A stretch of 64,000 nt of DNA, taken from positions 434,001 to 498,000 of the forward strand of contig NZ_BNAY01000002.1 of the NCBI RefSeq assembly GCF_014654365.1, read 5' to 3'. A program made the position numbers and the translations under genes. Origin of the DNA: Amycolatopsis oliviviridis. Its GTDB lineage: Bacteria; Actinomycetota; Actinomycetes; Mycobacteriales; Pseudonocardiaceae. The notes below the pieces were generated by a model. The model was not told the origin of the DNA and did no database searches. It saw only the letters and a program-made list of their open reading frames with translations. Below are positions 7,394 through 16,031 of the stretch, piece after piece; position 1 is the stretch's first letter, and the number at the start of each line of letters is the position of its first letter.

Positions 7394-10300
7394 ATGTCAG
7401 TCGATACCGGTCAGCGGCCACCTTCGTCTTCGGACACCACGCCCGCGACCGTGCGGGTCATCCGGCGGGACGGCAGCGTGTCCCCCTTCGACGCGAACAA
7501 GATCTCGGTCGCCGTGACCAAGGCCTTCCTCGCCGTCGAGGGCGGTGACGCGGCCGCCTCGTCGCGGATCCACCATCTGGTCAAGGAACTGACCGAGCAG
7601 ATCGAGACCACCCTGCTCCGCCACGCCGGTCCCGAGACCGCGCTGCACATCGAGCAGATCCAGGACATCGTCGAGCTCGCGCTGATGCGCGGCGAGCACC
7701 ACAAGGTCGCCCGCGCGTATGTCCTGTACCGCGACGAGCGCGCGAAGGCCCGCGAGGCCGAGAAGCCCGCGTCGTCCGACGTCGCGATCAGCGTCAAGGC
7801 GGCCGACGGTTCGCTCCGCCCGCTCGACTGGGCCCGCGTCTCGCACGTGGTCGGCGAGGCCGTCTCCGGTCTGGAAGACGTCTCGGCCGAGCCGGTGCTG
7901 GCCGAGGCCAAGCGCAACCTCTACGACGGCATCAGCGCCGACGAACTCGCCCTCGCCCAGATCATGGCCGCGCGCGTGCTCGTCGAGCAGGAGCCGAACT
8001 ACTCCTACGTCAGCGCCCGGCTGCTGGCGGACAAGCTCCGCGGCGAGGCGCTCAGCTACCTCGCGGGCGTGCCGCAGCAGGCCAGCCAAGACGAGATGAC
8101 CACCCGGTACCCGCAGTACTTCCGGGACTACCTCAAGCGCGCCATCGAGCTGGAGCTGGTCAACCCGGAGCTGCAGACCTTCGATCTGGACAAGATCACC
8201 GCGGCGATCCACGCCGAGCGTGACCTCGACTTCGGCTTCCTCGGCCTGCAGACCCTGTACGACCGGTACTTCCAGCACCACAACGGCGTCCGCTTCGAGC
8301 TGCCGCAGGCGTTCTTCATGCGCGTGGCGATGGGCCTGGCCATCCGCGAGGACGACCGCGAAGCCCGCGCCATCGAGTTCTACGAGCTGCTCTCGTCGTT
8401 CCACTTCATGGCGTCCACGCCGACGCTGTTCAACTCGGGCACCACGCGCCCGCAGCTGTCGTCCTGCTTCCTGACCACCGTCGACGACGACCTGGACTCG
8501 ATCTTCCAGGCGTACAAGAACAACGCGCTGCTGGCGAAGTACTCGGGCGGTCTCGGCAACGACTGGACCCCGGTCCGCGGCCTCGGCGCGCACATCAAGG
8601 GCACCAACGGCCAGTCGCAGGGTGTCGTGCCGTTCCTCAAGATCGCCAACGACACCGCCGTCGCGGTGAACCAGGGCGGCAAGCGCAAGGGCGCGGCCTG
8701 CGCGTACCTCGAGACCTGGCACGTGGACATCGAGGAATTCCTCGACCTGCGCAAGAACACCGGTGACGACCGTCGTCGTACGCACGACATGAACACCGCG
8801 AACTGGGTGCCGGACGAGTTCCTCCGCCGCGTCGAGGCCGACGCGCAGTGGACGCTGTTCTCGCCGAACGAGACCCCGGACCTGCACGACCTCTACGGCA
8901 CCGCGTTCGCCGAGCGCTACCGCGAGTACGAGGCCGCCGCCGAACGCGGTGAGCTGAAGGTGTTCCGCAAGGTCCGCGCGGTCGACCTGTGGCGCCGCAT
9001 GCTGACCATGCTGTTCGAGACCGGCCACCCGTGGATCACCTTCAAGGACCCGTGCAACCTGCGTTCGCCGCAGCAGCACGTGGGCGTCGTGCACTCGTCC
9101 AACCTGTGCACCGAGATCACCCTGAACACCACCACCGACGAGGTCGCCGTCTGCAACCTCGGCTCGGTGAACCTGCTCAAGCACGTGACCCCCGAGGGCA
9201 TCGACGCGAAGCGCCTCGAGAAGACCGTGCGCACCGCCGTCCGCATGCTCGACAACGTGATCGACATCAACTTCTACACGATCCCGGAGGCGCGCCGCTC
9301 CAACCTGCGCCACCGCCCGATCGGGCTGGGCCTGATGGGCTTCCAGGACGCGCTGTTCGAGATCGGTGTCCCGCTGTCTTCGGAAGAGGCCGTCCAGTTC
9401 GCGGACCTCAGCATGGAGCACATCAGCTACTACGCGATCTCGGCCTCGACCGATCTCGCGGAGGAGCGCGGCCAGTACCAGACGTTCGAGGGTTCCTTGT
9501 GGAGCAAGGGAATCCTGCCGATCGACTCGATGCAGCTGCTGATCGACGCCCGCCAGGGCGACGCGCTCGACGTCGACACCTCGTCCACTTTGGACTGGGC
9601 GCCGCTGCGTGAGCGGGTCAAGACCGTCGGCATGCGCAACTCCAACGTGATGGCGATCGCGCCGACCGCGACGATCTCCAACATCGTGGGCGTCGGGCAG
9701 TCGATCGAGCCGCTGTTCCAGAACCTGTTCGTCAAGTCGAACATGTCCGGCGACTTCACCGTGGTGAACCCGCACCTGGTCCGCTCGCTCAAGGCGCGCG
9801 GGCTGTGGGACGAGGTCATGGTCTCGGACCTGAAGTACTTCGACGGCAGCCTCGGCCAGATCGACCGCGTGCCGGACGACCTGAAGGCGCTGTACGCGAC
9901 CGCGTTCGAGATCGAGTCGAAGTGGCTCGTGGACGCCGGTTCGCGTCGTCAGAAGTGGATCGACCAGGCTCAGTCGCTGAACCTGTACATCGCGGCGCCC
10001 AGCGGCCGCAAGCTCGACGAGCTGTACCGCTACGCCTGGCACAAGGGCCTCAAGACCACGTACTACCTGCGGGCGCGGTCCGCGACGCACGTGGAGAAGA
10101 GCACCCTGCGCGGTACCGACGGCAAGCTGAACGCGGTGTCGGCCACCCCGGCCCCCGCCGCTCCCGCTTCGCCCAAGCCCGCCGCCGCTCCGGCGCCCGC
10201 GGCTTCGCCCGCGCCGTCGGCTTCCGCCGCGGTCTCGCCGTCGCCCGCCGCCGCGGTTCCGGCCGTGCCGGTGACCGCCCCGGCCGCGGCTCCCGCCGCC

Positions 10301-10405
10301 AAGCCGGAGCCGAAGGAGATTCCGCAGGTCTCGGACGTCGACTTCGTCGCCACCGACGGCGCCGCCTGCCGGATCGACGACCCCGACTGCGAAGCCTGCC
10401 AGTGA
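7394..10405 (+). CDS. nrdA: Ribonucleoside-diphosphate reductase class I, alpha (R1) subunit
   Basis: Catalytic subunit of aerobic ribonucleotide reductase, 1003 residues, longer than the enterobacterial protein (about 760). Order: an ATP-cone at about 17-100 (VRVIRRDGSVSPFDANKI), a second cone-like repeat at about 133-215 (VKAADGSLRPLDWARVSHVV), and the ten-strand barrel with STPTLFNSGTTRPQLSSCFL, NLCTEITLN (active-site Cys), MRNSNVMAIAPTATISNIVG and GQSIEP. An Ala/Pro-rich linker follows (about 912-975), then a C-terminal tail ending CRIDDPDCEACQ with the redox pair Cys999/Cys1002 that is reduced by thioredoxin. Long R1 proteins with extra ATP-cones pair with class Ic R2 proteins, and the next gene is exactly that. 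RBS TTGGAG lies before ATG 7394. Confidence 0.96.
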   Translation: MSVDTGQRPPSSSDTTPATVRVIRRDGSVSPFDANKISVAVTKAFLAVEGGDAAASSRIHHLVKELTEQIETTLLRHAGPETALHIEQIQDIVELALMRGEHHKVARAYVLYRDERAKAREAEKPASSDVAISVKAADGSLRPLDWARVSHVVGEAVSGLEDVSAEPVLAEAKRNLYDGISADELALAQIMAARVLVEQEPNYSYVSARLLADKLRGEALSYLAGVPQQASQDEMTTRYPQYFRDYLKRAIELELVNPELQTFDLDKITAAIHAERDLDFGFLGLQTLYDRYFQHHNGVRFELPQAFFMRVAMGLAIREDDREARAIEFYELLSSFHFMASTPTLFNSGTTRPQLSSCFLTTVDDDLDSIFQAYKNNALLAKYSGGLGNDWTPVRGLGAHIKGTNGQSQGVVPFLKIANDTAVAVNQGGKRKGAACAYLETWHVDIEEFLDLRKNTGDDRRRTHDMNTANWVPDEFLRRVEADAQWTLFSPNETPDLHDLYGTAFAERYREYEAAAERGELKVFRKVRAVDLWRRMLTMLFETGHPWITFKDPCNLRSPQQHVGVVHSSNLCTEITLNTTTDEVAVCNLGSVNLLKHVTPEGIDAKRLEKTVRTAVRMLDNVIDINFYTIPEARRSNLRHRPIGLGLMGFQDALFEIGVPLSSEEAVQFADLSMEHISYYAISASTDLAEERGQYQTFEGSLWSKGILPIDSMQLLIDARQGDALDVDTSSTLDWAPLRERVKTVGMRNSNVMAIAPTATISNIVGVGQSIEPLFQNLFVKSNMSGDFTVVNPHLVRSLKARGLWDEVMVSDLKYFDGSLGQIDRVPDDLKALYATAFEIESKWLVDAGSRRQKWIDQAQSLNLYIAAPSGRKLDELYRYAWHKGLKTTYYLRARSATHVEKSTLRGTDGKLNAVSATPAPAAPASPKPAAAPAPAASPAPSASAAVSPSPAAAVPAVPVTAPAAAPAAKPEPKEIPQVSDVDFVATDGAACRIDDPDCEACQ

Positions 10406-10410
10406 CCTCC

Positions 10411-10458
10411 GGTCGTGAGTGGCGATTCGTGTTCCAACCCGAATCGCCACTCACGACC
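10411..10458. repeat. Intercistronic 19-bp perfect hairpin between nrdA and nrdB
   Basis: Arms 10411-10429 (GGTCGTGAGTGGCGATTCG) and 10440-10458 with a 10-base loop, in the 84-base gap between nrdA and nrdB. It may set the nrdA:nrdB ratio by partial termination or mRNA processing. Confidence 0.7.
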
Positions 10459-10489
10459 CATCCGACCACCTCGTGAAGTGAGCCGCTCT

Positions 10490-11566
10490 ATGACCACCTT
10501 TGACTCCTCCACCGACGCCACCGGGCTCGGTGAGATCGAAGTCGGCGCTGCCCGCATCAACGTCGACGACAAGCGGATGATCAACGCCCGCGCCGACGTC
10601 AACCAGCTGCTGCCGATGAAGTACACCTGGGCGTGGGAGAAGTACCTCGCCGGCTGCAACAACCACTGGATGCCGACCGAGGTCGCCATGCAGGCCGACA
10701 TCGCGCTGTGGAAGTCGCCCGACGGCCTCACCGAGGACGAGCGCACCATGCTCAAGCGCAACCTCGGCTTCTTCGCCACCGCGGAATCGCTGGTGGCCAA
10801 CAACATCGTGCTCGCGGTGTACCGCCAGATCACCAACCCCGAATGCCGCCAGTACCTGCTGCGCCAGGCGTTCGAGGAGGCCGTGCACACGCACACCTTC
10901 CAGTACATCTGCGAGAGCCTCGGCCTGGTCGAGGGCGAGCTGTTCAACATGTACCGCGAGGTCCCGTCCATCTCGGAGAAGGACGCGTGGGCGCTCAAGT
11001 ACACGCAGAACCTGGAGAACCCGGACTTCGAGACCGGCACCCCCGAGGCCGACCAGAACTTCCTGCGTGACCTGGTCGCGTTCTACGTGATCTTCGAAGG
11101 CATGTGGTTCTACACCGGCTTCGCGCAGATCCTCTCGCTCGGCCGCCGGAACAAGATGATCGGCATCGCCGAGCAGTACCAGTACATCCTGCGCGACGAG
11201 TCGATCCACCTGAACTTCGGCATCGACTGCATCAACCAGATCAAGATCGAGAACCCGCACCTGTGGACCGAGGAGTTCCAGGCGGAGATCCGCGGCATGC
11301 TGACCGAGGCCTGCGAGCTCGAAGTCGCCTATGCCCGCGACACCATGCCGCGCGGCATGCTCGGGCTGTCGGCCGAGCTGATCGAGCAGTACATGCACTT
11401 CATCACCGACCGGCGGGCGCAGCAGATCGGCCTCGCGCCGATCTTCGGCGAGACGGAGAACCCGTTCCCGTGGATGTCGGAGGCGATGGACCTCAAGAAG
11501 GAGAAGAACTTCTTCGAGACCCGCGTCATCGAGTACCAGTCCGGTGGCGCCCTCGACTGGGACTGA
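10490..11566 (+). CDS. nrdB: Ribonucleoside-diphosphate reductase class Ic, beta (R2) subunit
   Basis: Radical-generating subunit, 358 residues, ferritin-like four-helix fold. Metal ligands can be placed: Glu99 (FFATAES), Glu130 and His133 (EEAVHTHTF), Glu203 (FEGMW), Glu237 and His240 (RDESIHLNF). The position of the radical-carrying Tyr (E-x2-H-x3-Y in class Ia) is Phe137, and the first ligand is Glu rather than Asp. Both are the marks of class Ic enzymes such as the Chlamydia trachomatis R2, which store the oxidising equivalent in a Mn(IV)/Fe(III) centre instead of a tyrosyl radical. The C-terminal tail GGALDWD should dock on NrdA. ATG 10490 has only a weak upstream purine stretch. Confidence 0.95.
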   Translation: MTTFDSSTDATGLGEIEVGAARINVDDKRMINARADVNQLLPMKYTWAWEKYLAGCNNHWMPTEVAMQADIALWKSPDGLTEDERTMLKRNLGFFATAESLVANNIVLAVYRQITNPECRQYLLRQAFEEAVHTHTFQYICESLGLVEGELFNMYREVPSISEKDAWALKYTQNLENPDFETGTPEADQNFLRDLVAFYVIFEGMWFYTGFAQILSLGRRNKMIGIAEQYQYILRDESIHLNFGIDCINQIKIENPHLWTEEFQAEIRGMLTEACELEVAYARDTMPRGMLGLSAELIEQYMHFITDRRAQQIGLAPIFGETENPFPWMSEAMDLKKEKNFFETRVIEYQSGGALDWD

Positions 11567-11578
11567 CAGTCCATCCAG

Positions 11579-11637
11579 AAGTACATGAAGGCCCCCTTCC
11601 TTGCGCCTAGCGCAAGGAAGGGGGCCTTCATGTACTT
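11579..11637. terminator. 27-bp perfect hairpin between convergent genes
   Basis: Arms 11579-11605 and 11611-11637 around CCTAG; the arms contain TGAAGGCCCCCTTCC. It separates nrdB (+) from the leftward gene ending at 11653 and is symmetric, so it can act on both transcripts. It belongs to the TGAAGGCCCCCTTC hairpin family also seen at 15902 and 32332. Confidence 0.75.
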
Positions 11638-11652
11638 CCGCGGCCGACCGGT

Positions 11653-12603
11653 TCAGGCCCGGGCGAAGTACGGTTCCGCCGCTTCCAAGCGCGGTACCGA
11701 GACACCCAACCGACGGGCTTCGGCCAAGGTGTCCCGGCAGACCTCACGCGGCTCCTCGGCGTCGGGGTCGGAGTGCGCCGTGACACTCACGCGCGCCACC
11801 TCGACATGCGCGGTCAGCCACGCGAGCACGGGGGCCGTCAGCCAGGTGGGCGCCTGGAACGGCAGCACACCGACCCGATGACGTCGCAGGTCAAGGCCGC
11901 GTGCCTCAAGGAGCGGCAGCAGCTCGCGGCCGGTCAGCAACCCCTCGCGCAGGGCCCCCGTCGCCCCGGCCAGCCGGGACAGGGAACCCCGCCGCAGGCC
12001 CTGTGAGAGGAGGCCGGCATCCGACGCGAAATGGACCCACAGCCAGCCACGGAAGTCGGGCCGCTCCTTGATCCGGAGCCCGGCCTCGCGGAACGCCTGG
12101 CGCGCGGCCCGCTCCCGCTCGGTCGGAGGCAGGCCGAGGGTGCCGAAGATGACCGAGGGCATCATCATCCCCCGGAGCACGCCGTCCGCGTCGAAACCGC
12201 CTCCGGCCTGGGGAAAGCCCCAGGCGATCCGGTCGAGGGGAAGGGGACCGATCGCGTCCGTCGGCTCGGCCCAGATGTTGCCGAAGACCAGCACCGTGGC
12301 CTTGCCGATCCGCGGGGCCAGGAAGGCCGTCGCCTCCGGGAGGCGGTGGTGCGACACGCTGAGCACGATCAGATCGAAGTCGTGGTCCGGCTCCAGTGTC
12401 TCGTGATAGCGGACCGGCCACTTCTCGACGACGCGCTGCCCCCGCACCCGGCGCCGCGTATCGAGCAGGTCGAGGTCCACCGTGTCCCCGTACTCCGCCG
12501 CGCGGCCCGGCCGGACGTAGAACTCGACGTCATGTCCCGCCTTTTGCAGGGCCCAGCCGTAGACGGTGGCGATCACGCCGCGGCCGAACATCAGGATCTT
12601 CAA
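11653..12603 (-). CDS. Ketopantoate reductase (ApbA/PanE)-like oxidoreductase
   Basis: Protein of 316 residues starting MKILMFGRGVIATVYGWALQ, an N-terminal Rossmann fold of the ketopantoate-reductase family (GxGxxA pattern). The NADP-binding half (1-165) is followed by a helical C-terminal half typical of PanE/ApbA_C. The TTG start at 12603 is chosen because GTGAGGTG precedes it at 5-6 bases and it gives the canonical N-terminus. The gene is divergent from a TetR gene, with two identical palindromes between them, so it is most likely repressed by that TetR protein and induced by a small molecule. A catabolic or detoxifying role is more likely than pantothenate synthesis (inference). Confidence 0.8.
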   Translation of the reverse strand: MKILMFGRGVIATVYGWALQKAGHDVEFYVRPGRAAEYGDTVDLDLLDTRRRVRGQRVVEKWPVRYHETLEPDHDFDLIVLSVSHHRLPEATAFLAPRIGKATVLVFGNIWAEPTDAIGPLPLDRIAWGFPQAGGGFDADGVLRGMMMPSVIFGTLGLPPTERERAARQAFREAGLRIKERPDFRGWLWVHFASDAGLLSQGLRRGSLSRLAGATGALREGLLTGRELLPLLEARGLDLRRHRVGVLPFQAPTWLTAPVLAWLTAHVEVARVSVTAHSDPDAEEPREVCRDTLAEARRLGVSVPRLEAAEPYFARA

Positions 12604-12630
12604 GCTGCACCTCACGGGGTACGATTCGAT

Positions 12631-12673
12631 GTGGAGATCATCTCCACTTCGAAAATATGGAGATGATCTCCAT
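12631..12673. promoter_or_regulatory. Twin TetR operators GGAGAT-N-ATCTCC
   Basis: Two 17-base palindromes, GTGGAGATCATCTCCAC (12631-12647) and ATGGAGATGATCTCCAT (12657-12673), with centres 26 bp apart, in the 90-base divergent gap before the TetR gene. The near-identity and spacing mark a repressor-binding pair controlling both directions. Confidence 0.8.
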
Positions 12674-12693
12674 TTGTCAACGCGAGGGAGCGC

Positions 12694-13263
12694 ATGACCG
12701 CCGACAAGCCGTTGCGGGCCGACGCCCGACGCAAGCGCGAGGCCCTGCTCGCCAAGGCCCGGGAGATCTTCCAGGCCGGATGCTTCTTCGAGCTGCGCTT
12801 CGATGACTTCGCCTGTCTGGCCGGCGTGGGCACCGGCACGCTTTACCGCCACTTCCCCACCAGGGAGGCACTGGCCGAAGCGGTCTACCACGGGGAAGTC
12901 GCCGCGCTGTCCGATCGCGCCCGCCAGCTGCAGGCCACGCTGCCCGCGGCGGAGGCCTTGGCGACCTTCCTCCGCGAAATGGTCGACCACATCGGTGCCC
13001 ATGAAGGCCTGGCCCGGACGCTGGCCACGCTCATGGCCGATCGTTCAGGGGCTCTCGCCGAGGGCAGCCGAGCGTTGGAAGAGGCCGTCACCGCCCTGGT
13101 GGCCGCCGCCGTGCGGGACGGCGCCGTCCGCGACGACGTGGACGCCGGCGCCGTGATGATGGCTCTGCACGGCATAGGCGCGGCCCATGACCGCCCCGGG
13201 TGGCGGGCCGAGGCCGACGGCGTCATCACCCTCGTGCTGGACGGGCTGCGCCGCCCGCTCTGA
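12694..13263 (+). CDS. TetR family transcriptional regulator
   Basis: Repressor-type protein of 189 residues. The N-terminal HTH (about 10-58) is clear: RKREALLAKAREIF, then FACLAGVGTGTLYRHFPTREAL with the recognition helix at VGTGTLYRHF. The C-terminal helical ligand domain (60-185) carries no recognisable pocket motif. RBS GAGGGAG precedes ATG 12694. Its position next to twin GGAGAT-N-ATCTCC palindromes and divergent from the ketopantoate-reductase-like gene makes autoregulation plus control of that gene the natural reading. Confidence 0.9.
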   Translation: MTADKPLRADARRKREALLAKAREIFQAGCFFELRFDDFACLAGVGTGTLYRHFPTREALAEAVYHGEVAALSDRARQLQATLPAAEALATFLREMVDHIGAHEGLARTLATLMADRSGALAEGSRALEEAVTALVAAAVRDGAVRDDVDAGAVMMALHGIGAAHDRPGWRAEADGVITLVLDGLRRPL

Positions 13264-13304
13264 CTTTTCTCACATTCGAGCAGTCCCGTAGCGGGCCTCG
13301 GTAC

Positions 13305-13512
13305 GCTCCGAGGTGCTACTGGTTCGCCCGGCCCTCCAGGCCGGGCGAGGTAACAGGGAACCCGGTGTGAATCCGGGACTGCCCCGCAGCGGTATGTGGG
13401 AACGAAAGCCGTCACCGTGCGAGACACGGTAAAGCACTGGGAATGGCTCCCGGGAAGCGACGGCCGGTAGGAGCGAGCGCGTCGCCCACGAGTCCGAAGA
13501 CCTGCCCGTGGT
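13305..13512 (+). promoter_or_regulatory. Adenosylcobalamin riboswitch
   Basis: Diagnostic parts in order: AGGTGCTACTGGTTCGCC, the CGAGGTAACAGGGAA segment (13347-13361), GTGTGAATCCGGGACTGCCC (13364-13383), CGCAGCGGTATG, CACTGGGAATGGCTCCCGGG (13435-13454, B12-box region), and the closing AGTCCGAAGACCTGCC (13492-13507). This matches the AdoCbl-I type aptamer. It precedes metE, the cobalamin-independent methionine synthase, so cobalamin should switch metE off. Boundaries are approximate. Confidence 0.93.
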
Positions 13513-13575
13513 ACGCGCGCCGACGGCGTGCGTGAGTCCGAGCCTCGTGGGATGGGCACGACCGAACGGCGGTCA

Positions 13576-13618
13576 CTCCTGCGCGCGCTCCGGGCTTTGA
13601 CGACAAGCTCGCGAGGAG
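13576..13618 (+). promoter_or_regulatory. Hairpin that can hide the metE ribosome binding site
   Basis: CTCCT-g-CGCG-c-GCT (13576-13589) can pair with AGCTCGCGAGGAG (13606-13618), which includes the GGAG of the metE ribosome binding site. This is a plausible expression platform: cobalamin binding upstream would favour the closed form. Pairing judged by eye. Confidence 0.55.
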
Positions 13619-13624
13619 AGAGCT

Positions 13625-15898
13625 GTGACCGAAATCGGCACGACAGTGCTGGGCTACCCCCGGATCGGCCCGGACCGGGAACTGAAGCGTTCACTCGAAC
13701 GCTACTGGGCGGGCAAGATCGACGAGGCCGGGCTGCTGGACACCGGCCGCGCGCTGCGTACCCGAAGCTGGCGGGAACTCAAGGACGCGGGCCTGGACTC
13801 CGTCCCGTCCAACACGTTCTCCCACTACGACCAGGTGCTCGACACCGCCGAGCTGTTCGGGGCGCTGCCGGAGCGCTTCACGGCACTCGGCCTTTCGCCG
13901 CTCGACACCTACTTCGCCGCCGCACGCGGGGTCCAGGACGCGCCGGCGATGGAGATGACCAAGTGGTTCGACACGAACTACCACTACATCGTCCCCGAAC
14001 TCGGCCCGGACACGACGTTCTCGCTCACCGGCACCAAGCCGCTGGACGAGTACCGCGAGGCCCGCGCGATCGGCGTCGAGACGCGGCCGGTGCTCGTGGG
14101 CCCGGTGACGTTCCTGCTGCTCGCCAAGGCGGCCGAGGGCGCGCCGGAGGGTTTCCGCCCGCTGGAGCTGCTCGACAACCTTCTCGACGGCTATGTCGAA
14201 CTGCTGCGCCGCCTGCACGACGAAGGCGTCGAGTGGGTCCAGCTCGACGAGCCCGCCTTCGCCGCGGACCGCACCGAAAAAGAGCTCAACGCGCTCATCC
14301 GCGCCTATCACCGGCTCGCGAAGGAGACCGCGCGGCCGAAGATCCTGGTCGCCGGGTACTTCGGCGGCCTCGGACGCGGTCTGGGGGTGCTCGCCCGCTC
14401 CCCGATCGAGGCCGTCGCCGTCGACCTCGTCACCGATGAGTCCTTTGTGGACGCCGTCGTGGCCGAACCCGCCTTGCGGGACAAGGAGGTTCTGGCCGGG
14501 GTCGTGGACGGGCGCAACGTCTGGCGCACCGACCCGGCCCGCGCGCTCGGCCGGGCGGCGACGCTGCTCGGCACCGCGAAGTCGGTCAGCGTCTCGACGT
14601 CGTGCTCGCTGCTGCACGTGCCCTACGACGTCGAGCGGGAAGACGGGCTCCACCCGCGCCTGAAGAGCTGGCTCGCCTTCGCCAAGCAGAAGGTCGACGA
14701 GGTCGTCCTGCTCGGGCGCGCGTTGAAGGAGGAGGGCGTCGACCTGTCGGCCGCCCGAGCGGCGGTCACGGACCGCGCCACGGCGGCCGACCTTGCCGAC
14801 GCGAGCGTGCGCGCCCGGCTGGAGGCGCTGCGTCCGGAGGACACCGTCCGCTCCCCCTACGCCCGGCGCGCGGCGGCGCAGCAGGCCGCGCTGGACCTGC
14901 CGCCGTTGCCGAGCACGACGATCGGCTCGTTCCCGCAGACCACCGAGGTCCGCAAAGCCCGCGCCGCGCACAAGGCGGGCTCGCTGGACGACGCGGGCTA
15001 CGAGGCCGCGATGAAGGCGGAGATCGAGCACGTCATCCGCTTGCAGGAGGACCTCGGCCTGGACGTCCTGGTGCACGGAGAACCCGAGCGCAACGACATG
15101 GTGCAGTACTTCGCCGAGCGGCTGGCCGGGTTCGCCGCCACCGACTTCGGCTGGGTGCAGTCCTACGGTTCGCGGTGCGTGCGGCCGCCGATCCTGTACG
15201 GCGACGTCTCGCGTCCGGAGCCGATGACCGTCGCTTGGGCGCGCTACGCGCAGAGCCTGACCGGCAAACCCGTCAAGGGGATGCTGACCGGCCCGGTGAC
15301 GATCCTGGCGTGGTCGTTCGTCCGCGACGACCAGCCGCTGGGCGAGACCGCCCGTCAGGTGGCGCTGGCCATCCGCGACGAGGTGCACGACCTGCAGGAC
15401 GCGGGCATCCGCGTCATCCAGGTGGACGAGCCGGCGCTGCGGGAACTGCTCCCCCTGCGCGCCGGGGCGCACGAGGCGTACTTCGCCTGGGCGGTCTCGT
15501 CGTTCCGCCTGGCGACGTCCGGCATCTCCGACGCGACGCAGATCCACACGCATATGTGCTATTCGGAGTTCGGTGAGGTGGTCAAGGCGATCGACGCGCT
15601 CGACGCCGACGTCACCAGCATCGAGGCCGCGCGATCGAAGATGGAGGTCGTCACGGATCTCGGCGCGGCGGGCTTCGGGCGCGGCGTCGGACCCGGCGTG
15701 TACGACATCCACTCGCCGCGCGTCCCCGACGTCGACGAGGTCAGCGGGCTGCTGCGGACCGCCGTCGGCGCCGTGCCCGCCGAGCGGATCTGGGTCAATC
15801 CGGACTGCGGCCTGAAGACCCGCGGCTACGCCGAGGTCGAACCGGCGCTGCGGAACCTGGTCGCGGCCGCCCAGGCGGTCCGGGCCGAACTCGGCTGA
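13625..15898 (+). CDS. metE: 5-methyltetrahydropteroyltriglutamate-homocysteine methyltransferase (cobalamin-independent methionine synthase)
   Basis: MetE, 757 residues, two (beta/alpha)8 barrels: transfers a methyl group from 5-methyl-tetrahydrofolate (polyglutamate) to homocysteine without B12. The N-terminal barrel opens [20 protein letters not shown]; the C-terminal barrel has the zinc-site residues in [10 protein letters not shown] (His, Cys) and [11 protein letters not shown] (Cys), plus [13 protein letters not shown] and [13 protein letters not shown]. The GTG at 13625 follows GAGGAGAG at RBS distance. Regulation by the upstream cobalamin riboswitch implies the organism also has a B12-dependent MetH elsewhere (inference). 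Confidence 0.97.
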   Translation: MTEIGTTVLGYPRIGPDRELKRSLERYWAGKIDEAGLLDTGRALRTRSWRELKDAGLDSVPSNTFSHYDQVLDTAELFGALPERFTALGLSPLDTYFAAARGVQDAPAMEMTKWFDTNYHYIVPELGPDTTFSLTGTKPLDEYREARAIGVETRPVLVGPVTFLLLAKAAEGAPEGFRPLELLDNLLDGYVELLRRLHDEGVEWVQLDEPAFAADRTEKELNALIRAYHRLAKETARPKILVAGYFGGLGRGLGVLARSPIEAVAVDLVTDESFVDAVVAEPALRDKEVLAGVVDGRNVWRTDPARALGRAATLLGTAKSVSVSTSCSLLHVPYDVEREDGLHPRLKSWLAFAKQKVDEVVLLGRALKEEGVDLSAARAAVTDRATAADLADASVRARLEALRPEDTVRSPYARRAAAQQAALDLPPLPSTTIGSFPQTTEVRKARAAHKAGSLDDAGYEAAMKAEIEHVIRLQEDLGLDVLVHGEPERNDMVQYFAERLAGFAATDFGWVQSYGSRCVRPPILYGDVSRPEPMTVAWARYAQSLTGKPVKGMLTGPVTILAWSFVRDDQPLGETARQVALAIRDEVHDLQDAGIRVIQVDEPALRELLPLRAGAHEAYFAWAVSSFRLATSGISDATQIHTHMCYSEFGEVVKAIDALDADVTSIEAARSKMEVVTDLGAAGFGRGVGPGVYDIHSPRVPDVDEVSGLLRTAVGAVPAERIWVNPDCGLKTRGYAEVEPALRNLVAAAQAVRAELG

Positions 15899-15901
15899 CG
15901 T

Positions 15902-15954
15902 CGCGTGAAGGCCCCCTTCCCTCGGCTGAGCCGAGGGAAGGGGGCCTTCACGCG
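15902..15954. terminator. 26-bp perfect palindrome after metE
   Basis: Arms 15902-15927 and 15929-15954 around one base, containing GTGAAGGCCCCCTTCC; starts 3 bases after the metE stop. Likely the metE terminator and a member of the TGAAGGCCCCCTTC family. Confidence 0.75.
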
Positions 15955-15964
15955 CACCCGAGGT

Positions 15965-15981
15965 ATTGTCAGAACGTCAAT
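15965..15981. promoter_or_regulatory. Imperfect palindrome upstream of the P450 gene
   Basis: ATTGTCAGAACGTCAAT has ATTG/CAAT outer arms and lies 51-67 bases before the P450 start, where a promoter is expected. Operator-like; no regulator gene is adjacent. Confidence 0.35.
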
Positions 15982-16031
15982 AAGGGTGCGATGGTGGAGC
16001 GGTAACCGGTCTCAACGGGGAGATGGTCACC

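Noticed and set aside
7397..10450. Long minus-strand reading frame (1017 codons) opposite nrdA
   Set aside because: A mirror of the GC-rich codon pattern of nrdA; repetitive Asp/Arg/Val composition, no domain, no start context. The + strand matches ribonucleotide reductase over its full length.
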